This document shows positions 49,153-58,300 of a DNA stretch of 64,000 bases, one piece after another. The DNA comes from Actinophytocola sp044466355 (GTDB lineage: Bacteria; Actinomycetota; Actinomycetes; Mycobacteriales; Pseudonocardiaceae). Below the pieces are notes generated by a model. The model worked only from the letters and a program-made list of their open reading frames with translations. It was not told where the DNA came from and made no database searches. Within the stretch, counting starts at the first letter, position 1. Every line of letters begins with the position of its first letter. A program made the translations under genes and the position numbers. The stretch lies in the NCBI RefSeq assembly GCF_044466355.1, contig NZ_JBITMQ010000009.1:248001-312000 (forward strand), given 5' to 3'.

Positions 49153-52100
49153 GTGGCTCTGACCGATGACCGCGCGGCCGCATCGGGGGCGGAGGGCGGC
49201 AACGGGTTCGATCGGCAGCCGCCACAGGACCTCACGGCGGAACAGAGCGTGCTCGGCGGCATGATGCTGTCCAAGGACGCCATCGCCGACGTCGTCGAGG
49301 TGCTGCGCCCCGGCGACTTCTACCGGCCCGCGCACCAGCTCGTGTACGACTGCGTCCTCGACCTGTACAGCCGCGGCGAGCCCGCCGACGCCGTGACCGT
49401 GGCCGCCGAACTGGAGCGCCGCGGCGAGATCAGGCGCGTCGGCGGCGCCCCGTACCTGCACACGCTGATCGCGACCGTACCGACGGCCGCGAACGCCAGC
49501 TTCTACGCGGAGATCGTCGCTGAGAAGGCGACGCTGCGCAGGCTCGTCGAGGCGGGCACCCGGATCGTGCAGCTCGGCTACGCGGGCGCCGAGGGCGCGG
49601 ACCTCAACGAGATCGTGGACCGTGCGCAGGCGTCGATCTACGAGGTCACCGAGCGCCGCACCACCGAGGACTACGTGGCGCTGGAGGAGCTCCTCCAGCC
49701 GACCATGGACGAGATCGACGCGATCGCCTCCCGCGGCGGCACCTCGCTGGGCGTCCCGACCGGCTTCGCCGACCTGGAGGCCGTCACCAACGGCCTGCAC
49801 CCCGGCCAGATGATCATCGTCGCGGCGCGACCCGGTATCGGCAAGGCGCTGGCCCTGGACACACCGCTGGCGACGCCCAGCGGCTGGACGACCATGGGCG
49901 CCGTCAAGGTCGGTGACCACCTGATGGGGGCGGACGGCCGCCCGACCAGGGTCGTCGCCGCCACCGAGGTGATGGTGGGCCGTCCTTGCTACGAGGTCGA
50001 GTTCTCGGACGGCACGGTCATCGTCGCCGACGCCCAGCACCAGTGGCTGACCGAGACTCCCGCGTCACGAGGCGTGCGGACCACCGAGGAGATCGCCGCT
50101 GATCGCGGCCTGCCCCACACCGTCGCCAACGCCCAGCCGCTGGACCTGGCGGAGCGCGAACTACCTCTGCCGCCGTACACCACGGGCGTGTGGCTCGGCA
50201 GCGGTCACGCGGCCGGTGCCCGGCTCACCGTCACCGATCCGGAGATCACCTGGCACGTCGAGGACGAAGGGCAGGCCGTCGGCGACATCGGTGCGCTCGA
50301 CCACCGACGGATCCCCGCCTGCTACCTCCGGGCGGGCGAGACGCAGCGGCGGGCGCTGCTCGCCGGGATGCTCGACACCGACGGCACGGTCGACACGACG
50401 GGTGCCGTCCAGTTGTCGGTCACCGACGAGCGCCTGGCGGAAGACATCCGCGAGCTGGTCGTCAGCCTCGGCTACGAGTGCGCGACCACCGGGCCCGGGC
50501 CGCACCTGATCACGTTCGGCACCGACGACGAGGTGTTCCGGCTGGAGCGGAAGCGGCTCCTGCACAAGGAGCGGAACCGCGGCGGGAACCCGGCACGTAC
50601 CGGCTTCCGGTACATCGTCGACGTGCGTCCGGTGCCGAGCACGCCCGTGCGGTGCGTCGAAGTCGACAACGACGACCACCTCTACCTGGCGGGCAGGGCG
50701 ATGGTGCCGACGCACAACTCGACCCTGGGACTCGACTTCGCCAGGTCGTGCTCGGTGACCCACGGCATGACCAGCGTCATCTTCTCGCTGGAGATGAGCC
50801 GTACCGAGATCGTCATGCGCATGTTGTCGGCCGAGGCGAAGATCCGGCTGCAGGACATGCGCGGTGGCCGCATGACCGACGACGACTGGACGCGGCTCGC
50901 GCGGCGGATGAGCGAGATCAGCGAGGCGCCGCTGTTCATCGACGACTCGCCGAACATGACGATGATGGAGATCCGGGCGAAGGCGCGGCGGCTCAAGCAG
51001 CGGCACGACCTCAAGCTGGTGGTCGTGGACTACATGCAGCTGATGACGTCCGGCAAGCGCGTCGAGTCCCGGCAGCAGGAGGTCTCGGAGTTCTCCCGTC
51101 AGCTCAAGCTGCTGGCGAAGGAGCTCGAGGTGCCGGTGGTCGCGATCAGCCAGCTGAACCGCGGTCCGGAACAACGCACCGACAAGCGACCGATGCTGTC
51201 CGATCTGCGCGAATCGGGTTGCCTGACCAGTCGCACGCGAGTGCTTCGAGCCGACAGCGGCACCGAGGTCACGTTCGGCGAACTGCTCGAGTCCGGCGAA
51301 CTTCCCGTCGTGTGGTCACTGGACGAGCGGCTCAGGATGGTCGCCCGGCCGATGACGAAGGTGTTCCCGAGCGGCGTTAAGGAAGTCTTCCGCCTGCGTA
51401 TGACGTCCGGCCGCGAGGTGGAAGCCACCGCCAACCATCCCTTCCTCACCATCGACGGATGGGTGCCGCTCGGCGATCTGGTGGTCGGCGACCGGTTGGC
51501 CTCGCCACGCCAGGTTCCGCAGCCGGTCGACGCGAAGTCGATGCCGGACGCCGAACTGGTGCTCCTGGCACATCTGATCGGTGATGGCTCGTTCGTCAGG
51601 AGGCAGCCGATCCGGTACGCCAGCACCGACGAGGAGAACCTCCGCGCGGTGACCGAGGCCGCGGAACACTTCGGCATCACGGCCGTGCGTGACGATCATC
51701 CGCAGGCCAGGTGCACCTCGTTGCGACTGCCCGCCCCGTACCGGCTCACCCACGGCAGGCGGAACCCCATCGCCGCCTGGCTGGACGAGCACGGTCTGTT
51801 CGGCCTGCGCAGCCACGAGAAGTTCATCCCGGAACGCGTGTTCGGTGCCCCCACCGAGCAGGTCTCCCTGTTCGTCCGGCACCTCTGGGCGACGGACGGC
51901 TCGGTCCGGTGGGACGAGAAGGCGCGGCAGGCACGGATCTACTACGCGTCGACGAGCAGGCCGCTGGTGGACGGGCTCGCGCAACTGTTGCTCAGGGTGG
52001 GCGTGCTGAGCCGGATCAAGCGGGTCCGGAAGCCCGGCTACCGCGACAGCTGGCATCTCCACATCTACGGCGCGGAGAACCAGTCGCGGTTCCTGAAGGA

Positions 52101-52677
52101 CGTCGGCGTGCACGGCGCACGAGGTGTCGCCGCGCGTGCCGTCACTGAACAGCTGCACGACGTGCTCGGGAACACGAACGTCGACACGATCCCGGGCGAG
52201 GTGTGGACGCGGGTGCGCTCGACACTCGCCACGAAGCACATCACGCATCGTGACTTCGCGGCCGCCATGGGCTCCCGGTTCTGTGGCTCGACGATGTGGA
52301 AGCACTCGCCGAGCCGTTCACGGGTGGCGCGGGTCGCCGCGATACTCGAGGACGCCGAACTCGAGATGCTCGCCACGAACGACGTGTTCTGGGACGAGAT
52401 CGCGGAGATCACCTCCCTCGGCGACCAACCCGTGTACGACGCCACGGTGCCGGGCACACACAACTTCGTCGCGAACGGCGTCCACGTCCACAACTCGCTC
52501 GAGCAGGACGCGGACATGGTCATCCTGATCAACCGCCCGGACGCCTTCGAACGCGACGACCCCCGTGCCGGCGAGGCGGACCTCATCCTGGCCAAGCACC
52601 GAGCAGGCCCGACCGCGACGATCACCGTGGCCCACCAGCTGCACTACAGCCGCTTCGCCGACCTGGCCCAGTCGTGA
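49153..52677 (+). CDS. dnaB: Replicative DNA helicase DnaB with two inteins
   Basis: The precursor is 1174 residues. Removing inteins of 291 and 425 residues leaves a 458-residue DnaB, the normal size. The extein parts show the N-terminal collar (TAEQSVLGGMMLSKDAIADV), Walker A split as ARPGIGK/STLGLDFARS, Walker B LVVVDYMQLM, AISQLNRGPEQRTDKRPMLS, and the C-terminal SLEQDADMVILINRPDAFER. Both inteins sit in active-site motifs: one in the P-loop between K and S, the other in the RESG/SLEQD segment. DnaB unwinds DNA at the replication fork and is useless until both splice. GTG 49153 is the start. The gene follows the rpsF operon, as in mycobacteria. Confidence 0.96.
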   Translation: MALTDDRAAASGAEGGNGFDRQPPQDLTAEQSVLGGMMLSKDAIADVVEVLRPGDFYRPAHQLVYDCVLDLYSRGEPADAVTVAAELERRGEIRRVGGAPYLHTLIATVPTAANASFYAEIVAEKATLRRLVEAGTRIVQLGYAGAEGADLNEIVDRAQASIYEVTERRTTEDYVALEELLQPTMDEIDAIASRGGTSLGVPTGFADLEAVTNGLHPGQMIIVAARPGIGKALALDTPLATPSGWTTMGAVKVGDHLMGADGRPTRVVAATEVMVGRPCYEVEFSDGTVIVADAQHQWLTETPASRGVRTTEEIAADRGLPHTVANAQPLDLAERELPLPPYTTGVWLGSGHAAGARLTVTDPEITWHVEDEGQAVGDIGALDHRRIPACYLRAGETQRRALLAGMLDTDGTVDTTGAVQLSVTDERLAEDIRELVVSLGYECATTGPGPHLITFGTDDEVFRLERKRLLHKERNRGGNPARTGFRYIVDVRPVPSTPVRCVEVDNDDHLYLAGRAMVPTHNSTLGLDFARSCSVTHGMTSVIFSLEMSRTEIVMRMLSAEAKIRLQDMRGGRMTDDDWTRLARRMSEISEAPLFIDDSPNMTMMEIRAKARRLKQRHDLKLVVVDYMQLMTSGKRVESRQQEVSEFSRQLKLLAKELEVPVVAISQLNRGPEQRTDKRPMLSDLRESGCLTSRTRVLRADSGTEVTFGELLESGELPVVWSLDERLRMVARPMTKVFPSGVKEVFRLRMTSGREVEATANHPFLTIDGWVPLGDLVVGDRLASPRQVPQPVDAKSMPDAELVLLAHLIGDGSFVRRQPIRYASTDEENLRAVTEAAEHFGITAVRDDHPQARCTSLRLPAPYRLTHGRRNPIAAWLDEHGLFGLRSHEKFIPERVFGAPTEQVSLFVRHLWATDGSVRWDEKARQARIYYASTSRPLVDGLAQLLLRVGVLSRIKRVRKPGYRDSWHLHIYGAENQSRFLKDVGVHGARGVAARAVTEQLHDVLGNTNVDTIPGEVWTRVRSTLATKHITHRDFAAAMGSRFCGSTMWKHSPSRSRVARVAAILEDAELEMLATNDVFWDEIAEITSLGDQPVYDATVPGTHNFVANGVHVHNSLEQDADMVILINRPDAFERDDPRAGEADLILAKHRAGPTATITVAHQLHYSRFADLAQS
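49846..50718 (+). mobile_element. DnaB intein 1 (class 3, Ala1; degenerate homing endonuclease)
   Basis: This 291-residue intein (DnaB residues 232-522) lies in the Walker A motif, between GIGK and STLGLD. It starts ALALDTPLATPSGW, with Ala instead of the usual Cys or Ser, and ends MVPTHN. The class 3 triad is present: Trp67 in ADAQHQWLTE, Cys270 in VRCVEVDNDDHLYLAG and Thr289 in PTHN. This matches the Ala-initiated mycobacterial and phage DnaB inteins that start splicing from the internal cysteine. The endonuclease region has GVWLGSGHAAG, where the first catalytic Asp is Ser119, and LLAGMLDTDG with Asp179. The endonuclease is therefore probably inactive. Confidence 0.92.
51220..52494 (+). 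mobile_element. DnaB intein 2 (class 1, Cys1; intact LAGLIDADG motifs)
   Basis: This 425-residue intein (DnaB residues 690-1114) lies between RESG and SLEQDAD. It has Cys1 (CLTSRTRVLRADSG), block B TANHPFLT (His73), and the C-terminal GTHNFVANGVHVHN followed by Ser, the standard class 1 arrangement. The endonuclease motifs LLAHLIGDG (115-123) and VRHLWATDGS both keep their acidic residues, so homing activity is plausible. The insertion point matches the intein in Mycobacterium tuberculosis DnaB. A helix-rich insert (TKHITHRDFAAAMGSRFCGS) may help DNA recognition. Confidence 0.93.
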
Positions 52678-52684
52678 GCACCGA

Positions 52685-53377
52685 TCACGGCCTGGTCAGC
52701 GAGTCCTGCAGCTGTCTCTTGGCCATCCGATAGCTCTGGTGGAAGGTGCTCTGCCGCCAGTGCTCCGGCGACCGGGCGAACTCGGTCACCTTGGGGAACA
52801 GGGTGGCGCTCAGCGCCGGTGGCTCGGGTAGGACGTCCACCGCTCCCTCGACGAACCGCCTGCGTGCGCGTTCCTCCCGCAGAGCGGCCTCGGCGAGGAC
52901 CGGGTAGTTCTCCCGGTACTCGTCCGTCAGGTCGCTCATGTAGTCCAGCATTGCCTGCACACGGCCGTCGATCTCGGTGCCGACGAGGTAGCGCTCGCGC
53001 TGAACCAGGTGCAGCGCCGAGCGTGCCTCGGCGAGTCGCGGGATCTGCTCGATGAAGGTCGCGGCCGTAGTGCTCGCGGCGAGGAAGAACCTCGCCTGTT
53101 GTGCCTGTTCGTAACCGGCCTTCAGGTTTCGCAGCGCTCCGGTCAGAACGACCTTTCGATCCTCGGCAGCCGCCCGGTTCGTGGCCCGCTGTGCCAGCAC
53201 GGCCGACAGCACTCCGGTGATGAGCACGGCGACGATCAGGTTCATCGCCGTCTTGGCGCCCTCCAGAGCCAGGTCCGCCGAGGGGTCGGCGAGGGTGAGG
53301 AGCACGACCAGGGCGACGACGAGAACGGCGACAAGGCCGCCCAGTACGGCCATCTGTTTGCCCATTCGATTGAGCAT
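52685..53377 (-). CDS. Two-helix membrane protein with cytoplasmic coiled-coil, unknown function
   Basis: The 230-residue protein has two N-terminal membrane segments (VLGGLVAVLVVALVVLLTLA and MNLIVAVLITGVLSAVLA). A mostly helical region rich in Ala, Arg and Glu follows (RNLKAGYEQAQQARFFLAAS, LHLVQRERYLVGTEIDGRVQ). No enzymatic motif is visible. It is convergent with dnaB (7-bp gap) and divergent from the CxCxxC protein gene. Its AT content is slightly higher than its neighbours', and no homologue is known to me at this locus in mycobacteria, so it may be an insertion into the conserved block. Confidence 0.7.
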   Translation of the reverse strand: MLNRMGKQMAVLGGLVAVLVVALVVLLTLADPSADLALEGAKTAMNLIVAVLITGVLSAVLAQRATNRAAAEDRKVVLTGALRNLKAGYEQAQQARFFLAASTTAATFIEQIPRLAEARSALHLVQRERYLVGTEIDGRVQAMLDYMSDLTDEYRENYPVLAEAALREERARRRFVEGAVDVLPEPPALSATLFPKVTEFARSPEHWRQSTFHQSYRMAKRQLQDSLTRP

Positions 53378-53455
53378 GTCAGTGCGACGTCACCGCTGGG
53401 CTTCGGCTCAGGACCGGCTTGGAGTAGGGCGTCAGGCCGACATACCGTGTGAGGC

Positions 53456-54496
53456 ATGGCTGATCGGCGTGCCTCGCTCGGGCGGGTGCAGGCGTACCTC
53501 GGGCGGTGCAGTGCCGCGGAGGCGTTGGCCAATCGGGACGCGTTCGGGGGTGTGACCCTGCAGGGGGTGCACGGGCTCAAGATCGCGCGGGTGCTGGACC
53601 GGGCCGGGGAGTTGACGGGGGTCGACCTCGACCCGGCGGCGTATCTCGCGCGGGGGAAGCCCGCCACGCCGGTGGTGCGGGGGCAGCTGGGGTTCGATCT
53701 CGACCTTCCCGTGTTCGACTGGATCGAGGTGCAGGCCGAGCTGGGGTTGCCGGTCATCCGTACGGCCGGGCCGCGGTTGCGGGTCGGGCAGGTGGACGCG
53801 CTCAAGGCGGAGCTGGACCGCGACTACCCCGTCCCCGTGTCCGTGACGCTCGTGCTCGACGGCGGTTGGCTCGGGTCCCGGCACAGCGGGGTGCTCGCCG
53901 AGCAGCTGCGTGCCGCGGACCGGGACGTTTCGCTCGTGCTGGGGGCACCGTTCGACCCCGTCGACTCCTCGTACAAGGTGCAGGGGCTGCGGCGGCTGTT
54001 GCGGTGGAGCAACCGGACCGGGCGGCGGCTCGAGCTGCTGCGCACCGGGCCGATCGGGATTCCGGCGGTCGCCGCCGGGGCGAAGGTCGCCGCCATCGGG
54101 CTTTCCTCGTCGACCCGGCACCTCGGTGGGCCGGTGGCCCGGCGGGCGGACGGGACGCGGCCCAAGCGGAGTCCTCAGGTGTTCGTGCCCCGGCTTCTGC
54201 ACTGGCAGCGCGGAGTCGATCTCAAGGGCACCGAGGTCACGCACTGCGCGTGTGCCGCCTGTGCCCGCGCCGGGTCCGGGTTGCAGCGGTTCGACGTCGC
54301 GTTCGACAGCTCCGTGCCCGCCGGGGTGCGGAACGCCGCCCGGGAGCACGACCTGCACGCGCTCGCGGCCGTCGTGCGGGGAGTGGGGGCCGCGCCGGAT
54401 CCCCGTGAGGAGCTTGCCCGGTTGCGGCAGGACGCCCAGGACCTCGCCGAGACCGTCGGGGTGACCGTGCCGAAGTGGCTCGGTGGCTGGGACTAG
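53456..54496 (+). CDS. Predicted TIM-barrel protein with CxCxxC motif (TGT-like?), unknown function
   Basis: The 346-residue protein alternates strands and helices like a TIM barrel (SVTLVLDGGWLGSRHSGVLA, GIPAVAAGAKVAAIGLSSST). It has C264-x-C266-x-x-C269 (THCACAACARAG) with His298 or His301 about 30 residues later. A CxCxxC...H zinc site at the end of a TIM barrel is the hallmark of tRNA-guanine transglycosylases and the related DpdA enzymes, but the TGT catalytic Asp motifs are not obvious, so the match is only structural. TACCGT lies seven bases before the ATG, suggesting leaderless initiation. No queuosine or 7-deazaguanine genes are nearby. Confidence 0.6.
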   Translation: MADRRASLGRVQAYLGRCSAAEALANRDAFGGVTLQGVHGLKIARVLDRAGELTGVDLDPAAYLARGKPATPVVRGQLGFDLDLPVFDWIEVQAELGLPVIRTAGPRLRVGQVDALKAELDRDYPVPVSVTLVLDGGWLGSRHSGVLAEQLRAADRDVSLVLGAPFDPVDSSYKVQGLRRLLRWSNRTGRRLELLRTGPIGIPAVAAGAKVAAIGLSSSTRHLGGPVARRADGTRPKRSPQVFVPRLLHWQRGVDLKGTEVTHCACAACARAGSGLQRFDVAFDSSVPAGVRNAAREHDLHALAAVVRGVGAAPDPREELARLRQDAQDLAETVGVTVPKWLGGWD

Positions 54497-54576
54497 CCAT
54501 CTGGGAACGAGATCACCGGTACGGGTGGTGTCGTGGTCCTTGCACTGTCCACCCTGGACGGGGAAGAGTGCGCGCC

Positions 54577-55290
54577 ATGAGCATGGCTCACCTGGCGTCG
54601 CCGGCCGGCGAGGTGTGGGACGAGCTGGCTGTCGGGATGCTGTTGTGTGACGGGCGCGGTCGGGTGCGTGCCGTCACCGGGTGTGCCGCGCGGCTGCTCG
54701 GGCTCACCGACGACGAGGTCTCGCGGCCGTCCGGGTGGGGGCTCGCCGACGACCTCGGAGTGCCGCTGCCAGACCTGCCGGTCATCGCGGCGCAGGTGTT
54801 GCGCGCTGGGACCGCGGCGACGCTGCCGGTCGTGGCCGGGCGGCGGCGGTTGTGGCTTGAGGTGTACCCCGTGGCGACCGTCGCGCTCGCCGTTCTCCGG
54901 CCGGTGCACAACGACGTGTTGCGGGACAAGGGTTTGTTCGACCCGGTGACCGGGCTGCCGAACCGGGTGCTGCTGTTCGACCGGCTCGACCAGGCGTTGC
55001 GGCGGGCGCGGGTGCGCGGCACGACGGTCACGTTGGTGCTGGTGGCGCTGCCCGACGAACGACGGCTGCACGAGACCGGCGCGCTGCTGGTGACCGGTCT
55101 GGACGCCGACCACACCGTGGCCCGCTACGGCGTCGGCACGGTCGCGGTGGTGGCCGACGGGGACGTCGACATCGCGCGGCGGGTCGCCGGGCTGGTGACC
55201 CGGCCGGTGCGGGTCGGCTGGGCGACAAGCGACGGCACGCACTCCGTGCACGACGTGGTGAGCAGGGCGGAAGCCGCGGTCCTGGCATAG
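54577..55290 (+). CDS. PAS-like plus degenerate GGDEF protein
   Basis: The 237-residue protein has an N-terminal PAS-like domain (GEVWDELAVGMLLCDGRGRV, then AARLLGLTDDEVSRP) followed by the start of a GGDEF domain (LFDPVTGLPNRVLLFDRLDQ ALRRAR). The GGDEF active-site motif is missing: the segment where RxGGDEFA is expected reads ARYGVGTVAVVADGD. It cannot therefore make cyclic di-GMP and may be a sensor or binding protein. ATG 54577 has GGGGAAGAG upstream. A strong terminator follows the stop directly. Confidence 0.7.
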   Translation: MSMAHLASPAGEVWDELAVGMLLCDGRGRVRAVTGCAARLLGLTDDEVSRPSGWGLADDLGVPLPDLPVIAAQVLRAGTAATLPVVAGRRRLWLEVYPVATVALAVLRPVHNDVLRDKGLFDPVTGLPNRVLLFDRLDQALRRARVRGTTVTLVLVALPDERRLHETGALLVTGLDADHTVARYGVGTVAVVADGDVDIARRVAGLVTRPVRVGWATSDGTHSVHDVVSRAEAAVLA

Positions 55291-55328
55291 GAGAAGGGCC
55301 CGGGAGCGCCGGCTCCCGGGCCCTTCTC
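55291..55328. terminator. Bidirectional terminator
   Basis: Perfect 17-bp arms (55291-55307 and 55312-55328) with a 4-nt loop lie between the converging PAS-GGDEF gene and the repeat protein gene. A second smaller hairpin, ACCCGATC/GATCGGGT (55333-55352), overlaps the repeat protein stop codon. Confidence 0.88.
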
Positions 55329-55338
55329 GGCTACCCGA

Positions 55339-58300
55339 TCAGGCGATCGGGTGGGTGGTGAAGAGGTTCGCCAGCGCGGCGCGGGTCGAGTCGAGCGACG
55401 ACCCGCCCAGCTCCGGCGTCTGGACGTCGGACACGGCCGGGACCGGCAGGTGGCCGACCGACGGCGCCTGAACGACCGGCGCGGAGGAGATGTCCTCCAG
55501 GCCCGGGGCCGGGATGACCGGCATGACCGTGGTGATGTCGGTCAGCTCGTCCGTCGCGGGGATCGCGGGGATGAGCGTCGTGACGTCCGTCAGGTCCGAG
55601 GGCACGTCGGAACGGGCACCGCGGGAACGGTCGAAGGTGTCCAGGGTGACCGTGGGCAGCGGCTCGTAGACGTCACCGGACACCGGCAGCGCCGGGGTCT
55701 GCGGCATGACGTCGGGTGCGGGCAGCGTCACGGGGACGTCGCCGCGCGCGGGCAGGATCTGCGGGGCGGGCGCCACCAGGTTCGCCACGTCGGTGACGTG
55801 GTCCTGGCCGAGCAGCCAGGTCATGCCGTGCGCGAACCTGCCCAGCACGCCGGTGAACACGCCGCGGAAGTCGTCCTCGGGCGCGGACCGCTGCGGCGCG
55901 AACGTCGGCAGCTCGGTCGGCGACATGCCACCGCTGACCGGCAGGTGCAGCTGCGGCTCAGCGTCGCCGACCTGCAGGTCGCTGTTGTTCACGGCCTCGG
56001 TCATCGCCTGGGCGAGCACCTCGACCGGAACGTCGTACACGGGTGCGTTGACGCCGATGGGCAGCGTGCCGTCGATGCCGGACAGCGAGCCGAGCCTCCC
56101 GCTCGTGGTGGACGTGCCACCGGCCAGGCCCTGCGTCGCGGACAGCCCCTGGGCGTAGGACCTGCCCGACAACACGGCCAACGCGTCGCCGAACGGCTGC
56201 ACGGCCGCGGCCGTGGGCACGTCGAGCAGGTTACCCGACAGGTAGCCCCTGTCTCCGGTGGTGTCGATGTCGCCGCCGGACTCGGCCTCGGTCGCGTTCG
56301 TCGCCGACGAGGAGTTGATCCCGCCGGCCGCCGACGCGACGGCGGCGAAGCTCTGCGCGATCGGCAGAGCCTGCGGCGACGCCACGTTGCCCGAGAGCAG
56401 GCCGCTGTGACCGCTGGTCTCGGTGTCGCCACCGGCCTTGGTCTCCGTCTCCGACGCGGCGAGCGAGTGGTTGAGACCCAGCACGGCGGCGGACTCGCCG
56501 AAGGCCTGGACCGCACCCGCGACCGGCGCGGTCACGACGTTGCCTGCGCCGGCACCGTGGGTGCCGTCGCTCGTCGCGTCGCCGCCGGCCCGCATGTCGG
56601 TTTCGTTGAGCGCGGCCTGCGTGCCCTTGGCGAGCCCGCTGGCGCCGGTCCCGAACACCTGGAACGGCACGGAAACCGGGACCTGCCCGATGTTGCCGGA
56701 CCCGAGACCGGCGGTGCCGGTCGCGTTGCTGTCGCCACCGGCGGTCACCTCGTTGTCGGCGGTCGCCGCGGCGTCGGTGAACGCCACCGCGCCCGCGCTG
56801 TTGCCGAAGGCCTGCGCGGCCGTCGCGACCGGGGTGTGCACCAGGTTGGAGGCGACGACGCCGTAGTCGTCGTCGGTGTTGTTGCCGCCTCCGGAGGACA
56901 CGGTCTTGGTCTCCGCGCCCACCGCTTCGGCGGCACCGAGGCCCGCCGCGCTGTTGCCGTACAGCTCGGTGGGCGAGCTCACCGGGGAGGTGACCATGTT
57001 GCCGCCGACCAGGGAGTCGTCGCCGGTGGTGCCGGTGTGGCCACCGGCCTCCGCGGCCGCGTCGTTCGTGACGGCCGACTCGGCGGCGCCCGCGGCGGCC
57101 ACCGAGTTCGCGAACACGTCGACCGTGCCGGCCACCGGCGCGTTGGCGGTGCTGCCGGACACGACGCTGTCGTGGCCGCGGGTGTAGGAGTCGCCGCCCG
57201 CGGTCGAGTCGACGGTGTTGGCGGCGACCGCCTCCGTGTCGCCGACACCGGCGGCCGCGTTGCCGAAGCCCTGGACGGGCAGCGCGACCGGGAGGGCCGC
57301 GATGGCGCCGGAGGCGACGGCGCCATGACCGGTGGTGCGGCTGGTGCCGCCCGCCTCGGTGGTGGTGGCGGTTTGACAGGCCGCGGTGGCCTCGCCGCCG
57401 GCCCCGCCCGCGTTGCCGCACAGCATGGCCGGGCCGGACGCCGCCGGCTGCACGATGTTGCCGGCCGCCAGGGCCGGGTCACCGTTCGTCTGGACGTACG
57501 TCGGGACGCCGTACATGCCGGTGCGGGTGGCGCCCGCGGAGGCGTCGGCGGTCGAGTGGGCCCACGCGTCGGCGTCGCCGAGACCCATGATCGCGTTGCC
57601 GTTGACCCGCGCGGGCACGGCCACCGGGACCGGCACTGCGTTGCCGCCGCCGATGCTGTCCGCGCCGGTGGTGCGGATGGACCCGCCCGCGTCGGCGGAG
57701 GTCGAGGCCTCCGAGCCGGCGTCGGCCCAGCCGCCGCCCGCGACCGCGTTGCCGTCGACCTGGACCGGTGTCGCGAACTGCGGCGCGATCACGTTGCCGC
57801 CGAGGAAGCTGTGCGACCCGTCGGCGTCGATGTCGCCCGTGGCCCAGGCTTCCTGCGTGGTGGTGCCCTCGGCGGACGACCTGCCGACCGCCGCGACCGC
57901 GTTGTTGGTGACCTGCACGGGCAGCGCCCAGTCCAGGTCGACCACGTTGCCACCGACGAAGCGTCCGGACCCGTTGGCCTCGACGTCGTGGTTCCAGCCG
58001 TAGCCGTGGTGCGATTCGTTGGTCGTCTCGGCCCTGCCGAGCACCGCGACCGCGTTGCCGGAGACGTCGACCGGCACGACCATGTCGAGGTTCGCCTGGT
58101 TGCCCTGGGCCGGGGTCCCGCCCATCCTGTCGACGTCGGGGACGCTGACCTTGTCCAGCGACGAGACGGGGGGCAGCTTGTCGCCCACGACGGGCAGCGA
58201 CTCCAGCTTGCCGGTGACCGGCTTTGCCTTCTCCACGACCGGGGCGGCGAAGTCACGGCCGTCGCGCGGCAGCGGGGCAACGGCGTCCTGGGCCTTGTTG

